The notes beneath the pieces were generated by a model, which did no database searches, was not told the origin of the DNA, and saw only the letters and a program-made list of their open reading frames with translations. From Curvibacter soli (lineage in GTDB: Bacteria > Pseudomonadota > Gammaproteobacteria > Burkholderiales > Burkholderiaceae_C), in contig NZ_JARGEN010000018.1 of NCBI RefSeq assembly GCF_029211125.1, positions 38,251 to 102,250 on the forward strand: DNA of 64,000 nucleotides. The letters are read 5' to 3'. Below are positions 48,805 to 57,741 of the stretch, piece after piece. Each line of letters opens with the position of its first letter. Positions within the stretch are counted from its first letter, which is position 1. The position numbers and the translations under genes were made by a program.

Positions 48805-49416
48805 ATCGATTCCTTTCAGGGTATAGCAGCCGCTACATGCGGCTTCCACGCAGAGACGCCAAGAAAATCATCGATGGGGAATTCGACTGGAACTCGCCGG
48901 CGACGCCGGGAGATACTGAAGAGAGACCTAGGAGTGACGGTCTTGCACATGTCTACAGTGCATATGGTACACCCTTGGCGCATGGGCCCCGGCCATTTTC
49001 GCGACAGGGTCATGCATATGCGGACAAGAACATGAACCTATTTTCCTCAGTTACCCACTCTGCAATGCTGGCGGCAATGGGTTCGGTTTTGGCTGAAAGG
49101 CCAGTATTCGTTCAACGATGTAGCGCACCAAGGCGTACCAGCGCTGGGCTTTGCCCAACTGCGGCGCGGTCTCCTGGATATGGCGCAAACCGGCACGAAC
49201 ATTGGCGACGAGCCGTCTCACCCTCACCTTCATGCCCGCTGCGTCGTGCGGAGTCCGCGCGCGTGTCGGTGGATGACTGGCAGGACTCGGACATGCTGTT
49301 TAGATGAATGCGATGAGGAGGCGTGCGCATGGCCTGCCTTGCAATGAGCGGCAGCGCTACACTCTGCAGCCATGCCACATACCGGCTCCAAGCCAACAGC
49401 AAACAGGAGGATGGGC
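48805..49416. other. 612-bp region between cspA and an exported protein gene
   Basis: Mostly unexplained. It is AT-richer near 48940-49100 and contains one weak minus-strand ORF (49051-49233). It should hold the cspA promoter and 5' leader and, on the plus strand, the promoter for the gene at 49417. No repeat seen elsewhere in the window occurs here. Confidence 0.4.
49051..49233 (-). CDS. Unrecognised 60-codon ORF, possibly a gene fragment
   Basis: Reads IQETAPQLGKAQRWYALVRY and then IVERILAFQPKPNPLPPAL. The composition looks protein-like (amphipathic, Arg/Leu-rich), but there is no start signal and no family I recognise. It may be the C-terminal remnant of a lost gene. Confidence 0.25.
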   Translation of the reverse strand: MKVRVRRLVANVRAGLRHIQETAPQLGKAQRWYALVRYIVERILAFQPKPNPLPPALQSG

Positions 49417-50151
49417 ATGCGCCGTCGAGAATATTTCTACCGCCATTCTGCTGCCCTGGCTCTGGGTGCCGTGCTGTGCATGGGAGCGACGTGGGGCAGG
49501 GCGCAGGAAGTTCATTGCATGCCCGAGGCGCTCGCCGAACTCGATATCCGCATCACCATGGCACGCGACAGCGGCGACAAGGAAAAGCTGGCCGAAGCCA
49601 CGCGCCAGCGGGCGCACTGGATGGGCCGCTGCAACTACTACAGCGACATCGTGGGCAATTGGCAGCAACTGCATGCGCTCGACCGCGAGGCTGCCGAGTT
49701 GCGGCGCAAGTTCGCGGCGTTGCGCGAGCAGTTCTCCACGAGTCGTCGACTCGCCGCCACGGGGCGCGAACGGCCCGTGGAGGGACTCGACCCCGCTGCG
49801 CTCGGACGCCTGCCTGTCACGGCGCCAGACCCCATGGTGGCGGTGTGGAACCAGCAGATACTGGCCGAGCGCCGTCAGGCCTGGGCCGAGCACCGCGGCC
49901 TGGGCGCCGAGCGCCTGCGTCTTGCCGCATTGGGCCGCGATGTGGAAGCGCGGCGCCAGGAACTGGCTGCGGTACAGCACGACATCGCGGTGCGCCAGCA
50001 AGACATCGCACGCATGGAGCAGGCCCTGGCCGTGCTCCAGAAGGCGCAGCAAGGCGGCGTGCTGAGCAGCGACGAGGCCGACTTGCTGGCCGACGATCCC
50101 AGACCATCCTCCACGCCTGCGGCGATACCTGATGCGCGCCGCACGTCCTGA
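49417..50151 (+). CDS. Exported coiled-coil protein
   Basis: A 244-residue protein with a signal peptide ([22 protein letters not shown], cut near AQE). The mature N-terminus [20 protein letters not shown], then [18 protein letters not shown], contains two Cys that could pair, reminiscent of DUF1090-type periplasmic proteins. The second half is a coiled coil ([36 protein letters not shown]). Function unknown. ATG 49417 lies 6 nt after AGGAGG; ATG 49411 is too close to that site. It ends 2 bp before def, so the two are probably co-transcribed. Confidence 0.78.
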   Translation: MRRREYFYRHSAALALGAVLCMGATWGRAQEVHCMPEALAELDIRITMARDSGDKEKLAEATRQRAHWMGRCNYYSDIVGNWQQLHALDREAAELRRKFAALREQFSTSRRLAATGRERPVEGLDPAALGRLPVTAPDPMVAVWNQQILAERRQAWAEHRGLGAERLRLAALGRDVEARRQELAAVQHDIAVRQQDIARMEQALAVLQKAQQGGVLSSDEADLLADDPRPSSTPAAIPDARRTS

Positions 50152-50153
50152 CC

Positions 50154-50693
50154 ATGGCAGTGCGCGAGATTCTCAAGATGGGCGACCAGCGCCTGCTGCG
50201 CGTTAGCCAGCCGGTGCGGACATTCGGTACACCGGAACTGCAGGCGCTGGTGGCTGATATGGACGACACCATGCGTGCGGCCAACGGCGCCGGGCTGGTG
50301 GCTCCGCAGATCGGCGTGGACCTGCAGGTGGTGATCTTTGGCACCGACGAGCCCAACCCGCGCTATCCGGGCGCACCCGTCGTGCCGCGCACGGTGCTGC
50401 TGAATCCCACGATCACGCCTTTGTCCGACGAAGAGGAGGACGGCTGGGAGGGCTGCCTGTCGGTGCCGGGTCTGCGTGGCGTGGTGCCACGCTTCGCGCG
50501 CATCCGCTATGCGGGCTTCGACACCGGGGGCATGCCCGTTGATCGTGTTGCGGAGGGATTCCACGCGCGCGTGGTGCAACACGAGTGCGACCATCTAGCC
50601 GGCATGCTCTATCCCATGCGCGTGCGCGACTTCACGCGCTTCGGCTTCACCGACGTGCTGTTTCCAGGGCTGGACGCGGGCGACGACGATTGA
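50154..50693 (+). CDS. def: Peptide deformylase
   Basis: A 179-residue metalloenzyme that removes the N-formyl group from nascent proteins. All three family motifs are present: [10 protein letters not shown] (motif 1, GxGxAAPQ with Val for Ala), EGCLSVPG (motif 2, metal Cys) and QHECDHLAG (motif 3, HExxH). The Cys in HECDH is a common variant position. It lies apart from fmt, unlike the main def-fmt pair of most proteobacteria, so it may be a second deformylase. ATG 50154 starts 2 bp after the preceding stop. Confidence 0.93.
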   Translation: MAVREILKMGDQRLLRVSQPVRTFGTPELQALVADMDDTMRAANGAGLVAPQIGVDLQVVIFGTDEPNPRYPGAPVVPRTVLLNPTITPLSDEEEDGWEGCLSVPGLRGVVPRFARIRYAGFDTGGMPVDRVAEGFHARVVQHECDHLAGMLYPMRVRDFTRFGFTDVLFPGLDAGDDD

Positions 50694-50804
50694 CGTACAG
50701 CGCCAGCGGCGAATTCCTACAGCGCTGCCGGCGATGTCCTCGCATAATCGCGCCGCAGTGGGCGGCGTATGGTGCGCAGCCCGGGGCATCAGGAGGTACC
50801 AAGC

Positions 50805-51359
50805 ATGAGCCAGTTCAAAATCGCTGTCGTCATCGGCAGTTTGCGCAAGGATTCGTTCAACAGGAAGCTCGCGCTCGCGTTGGCGGCATTGGCGCCTGCG
50901 GAATTTACATTCGAGCATGTGCGCATTGACGACCTGCCGCTTTACAACCAGGACGACGATGGCAACCAGGCCGTATCCGTCCAGCGGATGAGGAGCGAGG
51001 TTGCGGGCGCGCAAGGCGTGCTTTTCGTCACGCCCGAATACAACCGCTCCATTCCCGGCGTGCTGAAGAACGCGTTGGACCATGGCTCGCGCCCCTACGG
51101 GCAGAGCGCATGGGGTGGCAAGCCAGCCGGCGTGGTGGGCATCTCGCCTGGTGCCATCGGTACGGCACTGGCGCAGCAGCATCTGCGCAACGTGCTGGCA
51201 TACCTGGACATGCCGACGCTGGGCCAGCCCGAGCTTTTCCTGCAGGCCAAGGAAGACCTATTCGACGGCGCCGGGCACATCGCCAATCCCGGCACCAAGG
51301 AATTCCTGCAGAAATGGGTGAACCAGTATGCGGCGTGGGTGAAAAAGCACGCGGCCTGA
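50805..51359 (+). CDS. NAD(P)H-dependent FMN reductase
   Basis: A 184-residue flavodoxin-like reductase. The FMN phosphate loop is VVIGSLRKDSFNRKLALAL, the family motif is LFVTPEYNRSIPGVLKNALD, and the isoalloxazine loop GKPAGVVGISPGAIGT. Such enzymes reduce FMN, azo dyes, quinones or chromate. ATG 50805 follows CAGGAGGTACCAAGC, a very strong ribosome binding site. It is followed by a strong terminator, so it is separate from the peroxiredoxin operon. Confidence 0.92.
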   Translation: MSQFKIAVVIGSLRKDSFNRKLALALAALAPAEFTFEHVRIDDLPLYNQDDDGNQAVSVQRMRSEVAGAQGVLFVTPEYNRSIPGVLKNALDHGSRPYGQSAWGGKPAGVVGISPGAIGTALAQQHLRNVLAYLDMPTLGQPELFLQAKEDLFDGAGHIANPGTKEFLQKWVNQYAAWVKKHAA

Positions 51360-51381
51360 GTTCTGCGGACCCGCCGGACGC

Positions 51382-51407
51382 AAAAAGAGCCACCGAGCTC
51401 TTTTTTT
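51382..51407 (+). terminator. Rho-independent terminator after the FMN reductase gene
   Basis: AAAAAGAGC, loop CACCGA, GCTCTTTTTTT: a 9-bp stem with a U-tract, 22 bp after the stop codon. The leading A-run would also give a weaker terminator on the other strand. Confidence 0.9.
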
Positions 51408-51410
51408 GAC

Positions 51411-51500
51411 GGCTTTATATGCAAAAAACAAAATAAATTAACAAAAATATATTCTTTTGCGTTGTAAGCGGCTCTTGGGACAATCATCACTCATTGCATC
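51411..51500 (+). promoter_or_regulatory. AT-rich promoter region of the peroxiredoxin-sulfate operon
   Basis: About 60 bp around CAAAAAACAAAATAAATTAA and AAAAATATATTCTTTTGCG is the most AT-rich intergenic DNA in the window. It lies upstream of the peroxiredoxin-to-cysA run. CysB/LysR-type activators of sulfur genes bind such AT-rich sites; no exact operator could be defined. Confidence 0.5.
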
Positions 51501-51512
51501 CAAGGAGCGACC

Positions 51513-52154
51513 ATGACAACTCTCAGACTCGGCGATACGGCCCCCGATTTCACCCAGGAATCCAGTGAAGGCACCATCCATTTCTACGACTGGGCGGGTG
51601 GTTCATGGGTGGTGCTGTTCTCGCACCCTGCCGACTTCACGCCGGTCTGTACGACCGAACTGGGCAAGACGGCGGCGCTGTCGGGCGAGTTCGCCAAGCG
51701 CAGCGTCAAGCCCATCGCGATCAGCGTGGACCCGGTGGATAGCCACAAGAAGTGGATCGGCGACATCAACGAGACCCAGCACACCACGGTCAATTTCCCG
51801 ATCCTGGCCGACGCCGACAAGAAGGTCGCCACGCTCTACGATCTGATCCACCCCAACGCCTCCACCACCGCCACGGTGCGCAGCGTATTCATCATCGATC
51901 CCAAGCACGTGGTGCGCGCCACCATCACCTACCCAGCCAGCACGGGGCGCAACTTCGACGAGATCCTGCGCGTCATCGATTCGCTGCAGCTCACCGACAA
52001 CTACAAGGTCGCCACGCCCGCCAACTGGAAGGACGGCGACGACGTGGTCATCGTGCCCAGCGTGCAAGACCCGGCAGAACTGGCGCAGCGCTTCCCCAAG
52101 GGCTTCAACGCCGTGCGCCCCTACCTGCGCCTCACGCCGCAGCCCAACAAATAA
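51513..52154 (+). CDS. Peroxiredoxin, 1-Cys (Prx6-like) type
   Basis: A 213-residue thiol peroxidase. The active-site segment is FSHPADFTPVCTTELG, with the peroxidatic Cys near residue 46, and FNAVRPYLRLTPQPNK is the Prx6-type C-terminal end. The second conserved Cys of 2-Cys enzymes is absent. It reduces peroxides using a thiol donor. ATG 51513 follows CCAAGGAGCGACC. It is separated by 22 bp from a small hydrolase gene, which overlaps sbp, so it likely leads the sulfate transport operon. The link may reflect oxidative stress and cysteine demand. Confidence 0.93.
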   Translation: MTTLRLGDTAPDFTQESSEGTIHFYDWAGGSWVVLFSHPADFTPVCTTELGKTAALSGEFAKRSVKPIAISVDPVDSHKKWIGDINETQHTTVNFPILADADKKVATLYDLIHPNASTTATVRSVFIIDPKHVVRATITYPASTGRNFDEILRVIDSLQLTDNYKVATPANWKDGDDVVIVPSVQDPAELAQRFPKGFNAVRPYLRLTPQPNK

Positions 52155-52176
52155 GCTGCCGCTGCTCACGCATCGT

Positions 52177-52749
52177 ATGGCGCATGCTTCCATCGTCATC
52201 GTGCCGGGCTGGCGTGATTCCGGCCCCGGCCACTGGCAGACGCTGTGGGCCGAGCGCCTGCCCACGGCCCGCCGCGTGGTACAGGACGACTGGATCACGC
52301 CCACCCGCGCGGCCTGGGTCGCGGCCATCGAGCGCATGGTGCTCGAAGCGCCCGAGCCGGTGGTGATCGCGGCCCACAGCCTGGGCTGCATCGCCACGGC
52401 GCATGTGTCCGAGGCGGTGGCGCGGCGTGTCCGCGGGGCACTGCTCGTGGCGCCCGCCGACCCCGAACGCCGTGCGGTGCTCAATGACTTCGCTCCCGTG
52501 CCTTACGCGCGCCTGCCGTACCGCAGCATCGTCGTCGGCAGTACGAACGATCCGTACTGCCCCATCCGGCTTACGGGCGCCTACGCGCGGGCCTGGGGCA
52601 GCGAGTTCGTGCGCCTGCCCGATGCTGGCCATATCAACGTCGAATCCGGCCACGGCGAATGGCCGCTGGGCCAGGCGCTGCTGCAGTCGCTCGCCGGCGA
52701 CGAGCGCGTGGCCGCCTCTCTTTTCTCTCCCCCTCTGGAAACAGCATGA
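52177..52749 (+). CDS. RBBP9/YdeN-family alpha/beta hydrolase
   Basis: A 190-residue serine hydrolase of the small RBBP9/YdeN (Ser_hydrolase, PF06821) type. It shows the family start IVIVPGWRDSGPGHWQTLW, nucleophile elbow VIAAHSLGCIAT, Asp region VVGSTNDPYCPI and His in LPDAGHINVESGHGEWPLG. The substrate is unknown. It overlaps sbp by ATGA, so it is translationally coupled to sulfate uptake genes and may process a sulfur-containing ester; that is only inference from location. Confidence 0.9.
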   Translation: MAHASIVIVPGWRDSGPGHWQTLWAERLPTARRVVQDDWITPTRAAWVAAIERMVLEAPEPVVIAAHSLGCIATAHVSEAVARRVRGALLVAPADPERRAVLNDFAPVPYARLPYRSIVVGSTNDPYCPIRLTGAYARAWGSEFVRLPDAGHINVESGHGEWPLGQALLQSLAGDERVAASLFSPPLETA

Positions 52750-53747
52750 ATCCTCGATTGAAGACACTCCTTGCCACCGTGTTGCTGGCAGCCGGCACCG
52801 CTGCGTCCGCCCAGGGCACGCCGCTGCTCAACGCCTCCTACGACGTGGCGCGCGAGTTCTACAAGGACTACAACGCAGCCTTCATCGACCACTACAAGAA
52901 GACCACCAGCAAGGATATCAAGATCGACCAGTCGCACGGCGGCTCCAGCGCCCAGGCGCGTGCCGTGGCCGACGGACTCGATGCCGACGTGGTGACGATG
53001 AACACCACCACCGACATCGACTTCCTCGCCAACGCTGGCGTGGTGGCCAAGGATTGGAGCAAGCGCTTCCCCGACAATGCCGCGCCCACCACGTCCACCA
53101 TGCTGTTCCTGGTGCGCAACGGCAATCCCAAGGGCATTAAGGACTGGGACGACCTGACCAAACCCGGCATCCAGGTCGTGGTGGTCAACCCCAAGACCGG
53201 GGGCAATGGCCGCTACGCCTACCTGGCTGCCTGGGGCTATGTGAAGAAGAAGGGCGGCACCGACGCGCAGGCGGCGGAGTTCGTGGGCAAGCTGTTCAAG
53301 AACGTGCCCGTGCTCGGCAAGGGCGGTCGCGACGCCACCACCATCTTCCTGCAGCGCAACATCGGTGACGTGCTGATCACGTTCGAGTCGGAAGTGGTGT
53401 CCATCGACCGCGAATTCGGCACCGGCAAGGTCGATGCCATCTACCCGTCGATCAGCGTCCAGGCCGAGAATCCGGTGGCCGTGGTGGAGCGCACCGTGGC
53501 CAAGAAGGGCACGGGCGAAGTCGCCAAGGCCTATCTGGACTACCTCTATTCCGAGGAAGGGCAGGAGATCGCCGCCAAGCATGCACTGCGCCCGCGCTCG
53601 TCGGCGGTGCTGAAGAAATACGCCAAAACCTTCAAGCCGCTGCAGCTCTTCACGGTGCAGGAACTGTTCGGAAGCCTGGGCGAGGCGCAGAAAGTCCACT
53701 TCAACGACGGTGGCCAGTTCGATCAGCTCTACGTGCCCGCCAAGTAA
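52746..53747 (+). CDS. sbp: Periplasmic sulfate-binding protein
   Basis: A 333-residue solute-binding protein. The signal peptide [17 protein letters not shown] is cut near ASA-QG. Family motifs are [40 protein letters not shown] and [20 protein letters not shown], which line the sulfate (or thiosulfate) site. It delivers sulfate to the CysTWA transporter encoded directly downstream. ATG 52746 overlaps the preceding stop. Confidence 0.95.
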   Translation: MNPRLKTLLATVLLAAGTAASAQGTPLLNASYDVAREFYKDYNAAFIDHYKKTTSKDIKIDQSHGGSSAQARAVADGLDADVVTMNTTTDIDFLANAGVVAKDWSKRFPDNAAPTTSTMLFLVRNGNPKGIKDWDDLTKPGIQVVVVNPKTGGNGRYAYLAAWGYVKKKGGTDAQAAEFVGKLFKNVPVLGKGGRDATTIFLQRNIGDVLITFESEVVSIDREFGTGKVDAIYPSISVQAENPVAVVERTVAKKGTGEVAKAYLDYLYSEEGQEIAAKHALRPRSSAVLKKYAKTFKPLQLFTVQELFGSLGEAQKVHFNDGGQFDQLYVPAK

Positions 53748-53755
53748 GGCAGCGA

Positions 53756-54634
53756 ATGACCGCCATCACCTCCACGGCGCCGCCCCTGCGGGCGGCGCCC
53801 ACCCGGCAGCGTGCCCGCAAGGTGCTGCCGGGCTTCGGCCTGACGCTGGGCTACACGCTGTTCTACCTCAGCCTCATCGTGCTGCTGCCGTTCCTGGCGC
53901 TGTTCCTCAAGACCTTTACCCTGACCTGGGAACAGTTCTGGGTGGCGGTGACGTCACCGCGCGTACTGGCCTCGTACCGGCTGACCTTTGGCGCATCGCT
54001 GATTGCGGCGCTCGTCAATCTGGTGTTCGGCCTGCTGGTTGCATGGGTGCTGGTGCGCTACAAGTTTGCCGGCAAGAAGATCGTCGATGCCCTGGTGGAC
54101 CTGCCGTTCGCGCTGCCCACCGCCGTGGCGGGCATTTCGCTCACCGCCTTGCTGGCCGGCAACGGCTGGGTCGGCCAATACCTGGAGCCGCTGGGCATCA
54201 GGCTGGCCTTCACGCCCGCGGGTGTGGTGATCGCGCTGATCTTCATCGGGCTGCCTTTCGTGGTACGCACCGTGCAGCCCGTGCTGGAAGATTCCGAGAA
54301 GGAGTTGGAAGAAGCCGCCACCTGCCTGGGCGCTACGCGCTGGCAGACTTTCACCAAGGTCATCCTGCCCTCCATCACGCCGGCTCTGCTCACGGGCTTC
54401 GCCATGGCCTTCGCTCGCGCCATCGGCGAATACGGCTCCGTCATCTTCATTGCCGGCAACATGCCGATGATTTCCGAAATCACGCCGCTCATCATCATCG
54501 GCAAGCTCGAACAATACGACTACGCCGGCGCGACCGCCGTAGCCGTGGTGATGCTGGTGTTTGCCTTCGCGCTGCTGCTCGTCATCAATGCGCTGCAGGC
54601 CTGGCAGCGCCGCCATGCCGGGGGCCTGGCATGA
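53756..54634 (+). CDS. cysT: Sulfate ABC transporter permease CysT
   Basis: A 292-residue inner-membrane permease with six helices. [20 protein letters not shown] is helix 1; [18 protein letters not shown] and the EAA loop [20 protein letters not shown] contact Cys[21 protein letters not shown] is typical of CysT. It starts 8 bp after sbp and overlaps cysW by ATGA. It forms the transmembrane channel with CysW. Confidence 0.95.
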   Translation: MTAITSTAPPLRAAPTRQRARKVLPGFGLTLGYTLFYLSLIVLLPFLALFLKTFTLTWEQFWVAVTSPRVLASYRLTFGASLIAALVNLVFGLLVAWVLVRYKFAGKKIVDALVDLPFALPTAVAGISLTALLAGNGWVGQYLEPLGIRLAFTPAGVVIALIFIGLPFVVRTVQPVLEDSEKELEEAATCLGATRWQTFTKVILPSITPALLTGFAMAFARAIGEYGSVIFIAGNMPMISEITPLIIIGKLEQYDYAGATAVAVVMLVFAFALLLVINALQAWQRRHAGGLA

Positions 54635-55533
54635 GCCGCACGCGCACCGTCCGGCGCAGCCAGGCCGGCACCACCGAGGCCCCGTGGGTACGCAATACGC
54701 TGATCGGCGCGGCGCTGCTCTTCCTGGGGCTGTTCCTTGTGCTGCCGCTGGCCGCCGTGTTCACCGAGGCGCTGCGCAAGGGCGCCGGCGCCTACTTCGA
54801 CGCGTTGCGCGAGCCCGATGCCTGGAGCGCCATCCGCCTCACGCTCATCACGGCGGCCATTTCCGTGCCGCTGAACCTGGTGTTCGGCGTGGCGGCGGCC
54901 TGGGCCATCGCCAAGTACGAGTTCCGCGGCAAGGCGCTGCTGACCACGCTGGTGGACTTGCCGTTCTCGGTCTCCCCTGTGGTGGCGGGCCTGATGTATG
55001 TGCTGCTGTTCGGCGCCCAGGGCTGGCTGGGTCCATGGCTGCAGGCGCACGACACCAAGATCATCTTCGCCATACCGGGCATCGTGCTGGCGACCGTGTT
55101 CGTGACCTTCCCGTTCATCGCGCGAGAACTGATCCCGCTGATGCAGGCCCAGGGCAGCGAAGAGGAGCAGGCCGCCATGGTGCTGGGCGCCACGGGCTGG
55201 CAGACATTCTGGAAAGTCACGCTGCCCAATATCAAGTGGGGCCTGCTGTACGGCGTGATCCTGTGCAATGCGCGCGCCATGGGAGAGTTCGGCGCCGTCT
55301 CGGTGGTGTCGGGCCACATCCGCGGGCAAACCAACACCATCCCGCTGCACGTGGAAATTCTCTACAACGAATACCAGTCGGTGGCCGCGTTCGCCGTGGC
55401 TTCGCTGCTGGCGATCCTGGCTCTGGTCACGCTGGTCATCAAGTCGGTGGCCGAGTGGCGCAGCGAGCAGGAGCTGAAGGCCGCGGCCAACCTGCCGCCC
55501 GAGCGCCCCACCGCGCTGCAGCCGGCGGCATGA
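54631..55533 (+). CDS. cysW: Sulfate ABC transporter permease CysW
   Basis: A 300-residue permease, partner of CysT. Helix 1 is [40 protein letters not shown] and the EAA loop [20 protein letters not shown] match the family, and [20 protein letters not shown] with [10 protein letters not shown] is typical of CysW. ATG 54631 overlaps the cysT stop. The C-terminal tail is Ala/Pro-rich. Confidence 0.95.
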   Translation: MSRTRTVRRSQAGTTEAPWVRNTLIGAALLFLGLFLVLPLAAVFTEALRKGAGAYFDALREPDAWSAIRLTLITAAISVPLNLVFGVAAAWAIAKYEFRGKALLTTLVDLPFSVSPVVAGLMYVLLFGAQGWLGPWLQAHDTKIIFAIPGIVLATVFVTFPFIARELIPLMQAQGSEEEQAAMVLGATGWQTFWKVTLPNIKWGLLYGVILCNARAMGEFGAVSVVSGHIRGQTNTIPLHVEILYNEYQSVAAFAVASLLAILALVTLVIKSVAEWRSEQELKAAANLPPERPTALQPAA

Positions 55534-55549
55534 AGAAGAAAGAACCGAC

Positions 55550-56674
55550 ATGAGCATCGAAATCCGCAACGTCAGCAAGCAGTTCGGCGAATTCAGGGCG
55601 CTGCGCGACGTGAGCCTGGACATCCACTCGGGCGAACTCATTGCGCTGCTGGGGCCGTCGGGCTGTGGCAAGACCACGCTGCTGCGCATCATTGCCGGCC
55701 TGGAAGTGCCCGATGCGGGCAGCATCCTGTTCTCGGGCGAAGACACCACCGACGTGCATGTGCGCGACCGCCAGGTCGGCTTCGTGTTCCAGCACTACGC
55801 GCTGTTTCGCCACATGACGGTATTTGAGAACGTTGCGTTCGGCCTGCGCGTCAAGCCGCGCGGCCAGCGCCCGAGCGAAGAACAGATCAGGAAGAAAGTG
55901 CATGACTTGCTCAAGCTCGTGCAACTCGACTGGCTGGCCGACCGCTTCCCCTCGCAGCTTTCAGGTGGCCAGCGCCAGCGCATCGCCCTGGCGCGCGCGC
56001 TGGCGGTCGAGCCCAAGGTGCTGCTGCTCGACGAACCCTTCGGAGCGCTGGACGCCAAGGTGCGCAAGGAACTGCGCCGCTGGCTGCGCCACCTGCACGA
56101 CGAACTCCACGTGACCAGCATCTTCGTCACCCACGACCAGGAAGAAGCGCTCGAAGTGGCCGACCGCGTGGTGGTCATCCACAAGGGCCAGATCGAGCAG
56201 GTCGGCTCGCCGCAAGATGTGTGGGACCATCCTGCGAGTCCTTTCGTCTACGGCTTCCTGGGCGACGTGAACCTGTTCCACGGACGCGCCCGCGAAGGGG
56301 AGGTGGAGGTCGAAGGCATCCGCATCAAGTCGCCCGAATACGACGGCGTGCGCGACGCCAAGGCCTATGCCTACGTGCGCCCGCACGACCTGGACGTGCA
56401 GCGCTATGCGCCCGGCGCCAACATCGACGCCGAGGGGCAGCCGCGCGGCATCGTGGCGCAGCTCACGCGCGCCATCGTCGTCGGCCCGATAGCACGGCTG
56501 GAACTTACCGCCGCGGACGACAACAAACTGGCGGACAATCCCGCCAGCGAGTCCCTGATCGAAGCGCAGATTCCAGCGCAGCAGTTCAGGGATCTCGGTT
56601 TGCGCGAGGGCGAGACGCTGGTGTTGACACCGCGCAAGGCCCGCGTTTTCATTGAACCTGGAAACGGCATCTGA
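55550..56674 (+). CDS. cysA: Sulfate/thiosulfate ABC transporter ATPase CysA
   Basis: A 374-residue ATPase powering the CysTW channel. Walker A is [20 protein letters not shown], the signature [16 protein letters not shown], Walker [16 protein letters not shown] and the switch His in [15 protein letters not shown]. The C-terminal about 120 residues form the TOBE-type regulatory domain. ATG 55550 is preceded by GAAAGAACCGAC. The last six codons (IEPGNGI and stop) coincide with an 18-bp match to the MITE end, so the native C-terminus may be altered slightly. Confidence 0.95.
   Translation: MSIEIRNVSKQFGEFRALRDVSLDIHSGELIALLGPSGCGKTTLLRIIAGLEVPDAGSILFSGEDTTDVHVRDRQVGFVFQHYALFRHMTVFENVAFGLRVKPRGQRPSEEQIRKKVHDLLKLVQLDWLADRFPSQLSGGQRQRIALARALAVEPKVLLLDEPFGALDAKVRKELRRWLRHLHDELHVTSIFVTHDQEEALEVADRVVVIHKGQIEQVGSPQDVWDHPASPFVYGFLGDVNLFHGRAREGEVEVEGIRIKSPEYDGVRDAKAYAYVRPHDLDVQRYAPGANIDAEGQPRGIVAQLTRAIVVGPIARLELTAADDNKLADNPASESLIEAQIPAQQFRDLGLREGETLVLTPRKARVFIEPGNGI
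56652..56669 (+). repeat. Solo MITE end at the 3' end of cysA
   Basis: TTGAACCTGGAAACGGCA is identical over 18 bp to the target duplication plus end of MITE copies 1 and (inverted) 3. The rest of the element is absent. It encodes EPGNG, the last residues of CysA before Ile-stop. Confidence 0.6.
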
Positions 56675-56829
56675 GCATCGATAGCCCGCGCTGCTTTCCC
56701 CCGAATGCTGTTGGCGGGCAAGGGATGCGCAGAGCCACGCCATGGCCAAACCCATCGCCATCTCCTCACGTCATATCGATGTGAGGGATTGTCGAAACCG
56801 ATCAGGCGCAGGGGAAGGACGCCGGCGGC

Positions 56830-57741
56830 TTACCGGTTACGGCGCAGGCGCTGGGCCAGCGCCACCATGCCCAACAGCGTGGCGCCAGCCAGCATGCCGA
56901 ACAGGCCACTGAGAACCGGGGCAGCCATAGCACCCACCGGATCGCCAGCGCGGGCGGCCAGTGCCTCGATGGCATGGTGCAGCGGCGCGATGCCATGCGT
57001 GAGAATGCCGCCACCCACCAGGAACATTGCTACCGTGCCCGCTACGGACAGGCCTTTCATGAGCCAGGGCGCCGCCGCCACGATGGCGCGGCCAAGGCCG
57101 CGCGCAGCGGCGGTGGCGCTGCGGCTCAGGTATAGCCCCAGGTCGTCGAGCTTGACGATCCCCGCCACCAGTCCATAGACGCCCAGGGTCATGGCAACCG
57201 CCACGCCGGCCAGCACCAGTATCTGCGACGCCAGCGGCTGCCCCTGCACCACGCCGAGCGTGATGGCGATGATTTCGGCGGACAGGATGAAATCCGTACG
57301 CACCGCGCCCGCCACCTTGTCCTTTTCGAGCGCCACGCGGTCGGCGGGCTCGCGCGCCAAGTGCTGCGCGTGCTCGGCATGCCGGGCCTGGTCCTGTGCC
57401 GCGCTGTGCATGAAGCGGTGGGCCAGCTTCTCGAACCCCTCGAAGCACAGGTATGCGCCGCCCAGCATCAGCAGCGGCGTGACGGCCCAGGGGGCGAACG
57501 CACTGATGGCCAACGCCGCCGGAACCAGGATGGCCTTGTTGCGCAGCGAACCCTTGCACACCGCCCACACCACGGGTAGTTCGCGGTCGGCCTGCACGCC
57601 CGTGACCTGCTGAGCGTTGAGCGCCAGGTCGTCGCCCAGCACGCCTGCCGTCTTCTTGGCGGCAACCTTGGTCATGACGGACACGTCGTCGAGCACCGTG
57701 GCGATGTCGTCGAGCAAGGCCAGCAAGCTGCCCGCAGCCAT
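56830..57741 (-). CDS. DUF808 (YedI-like) membrane protein
   Basis: A 303-residue inner-membrane protein. It begins with the family's MAAGSLLALLDDIATVLDDV, followed by SVMTKVAAKKTAGVLGDDLA. Helices include LVPAALAISAFAPWAVTPLL, IIAITLGVVQGQPLASQILV and VAGTVAMFLVGGGILTHGIA. The function of YedI/DUF808 proteins is unknown. ATG 57741 overlaps the stop of the DUF1631 gene by one base (TGATG), so the two are coupled. The region 56675-56829 beyond its stop, convergent with cysA, has no gene. Confidence 0.9.
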   Translation of the reverse strand: MAAGSLLALLDDIATVLDDVSVMTKVAAKKTAGVLGDDLALNAQQVTGVQADRELPVVWAVCKGSLRNKAILVPAALAISAFAPWAVTPLLMLGGAYLCFEGFEKLAHRFMHSAAQDQARHAEHAQHLAREPADRVALEKDKVAGAVRTDFILSAEIIAITLGVVQGQPLASQILVLAGVAVAMTLGVYGLVAGIVKLDDLGLYLSRSATAAARGLGRAIVAAAPWLMKGLSVAGTVAMFLVGGGILTHGIAPLHHAIEALAARAGDPVGAMAAPVLSGLFGMLAGATLLGMVALAQRLRRNR

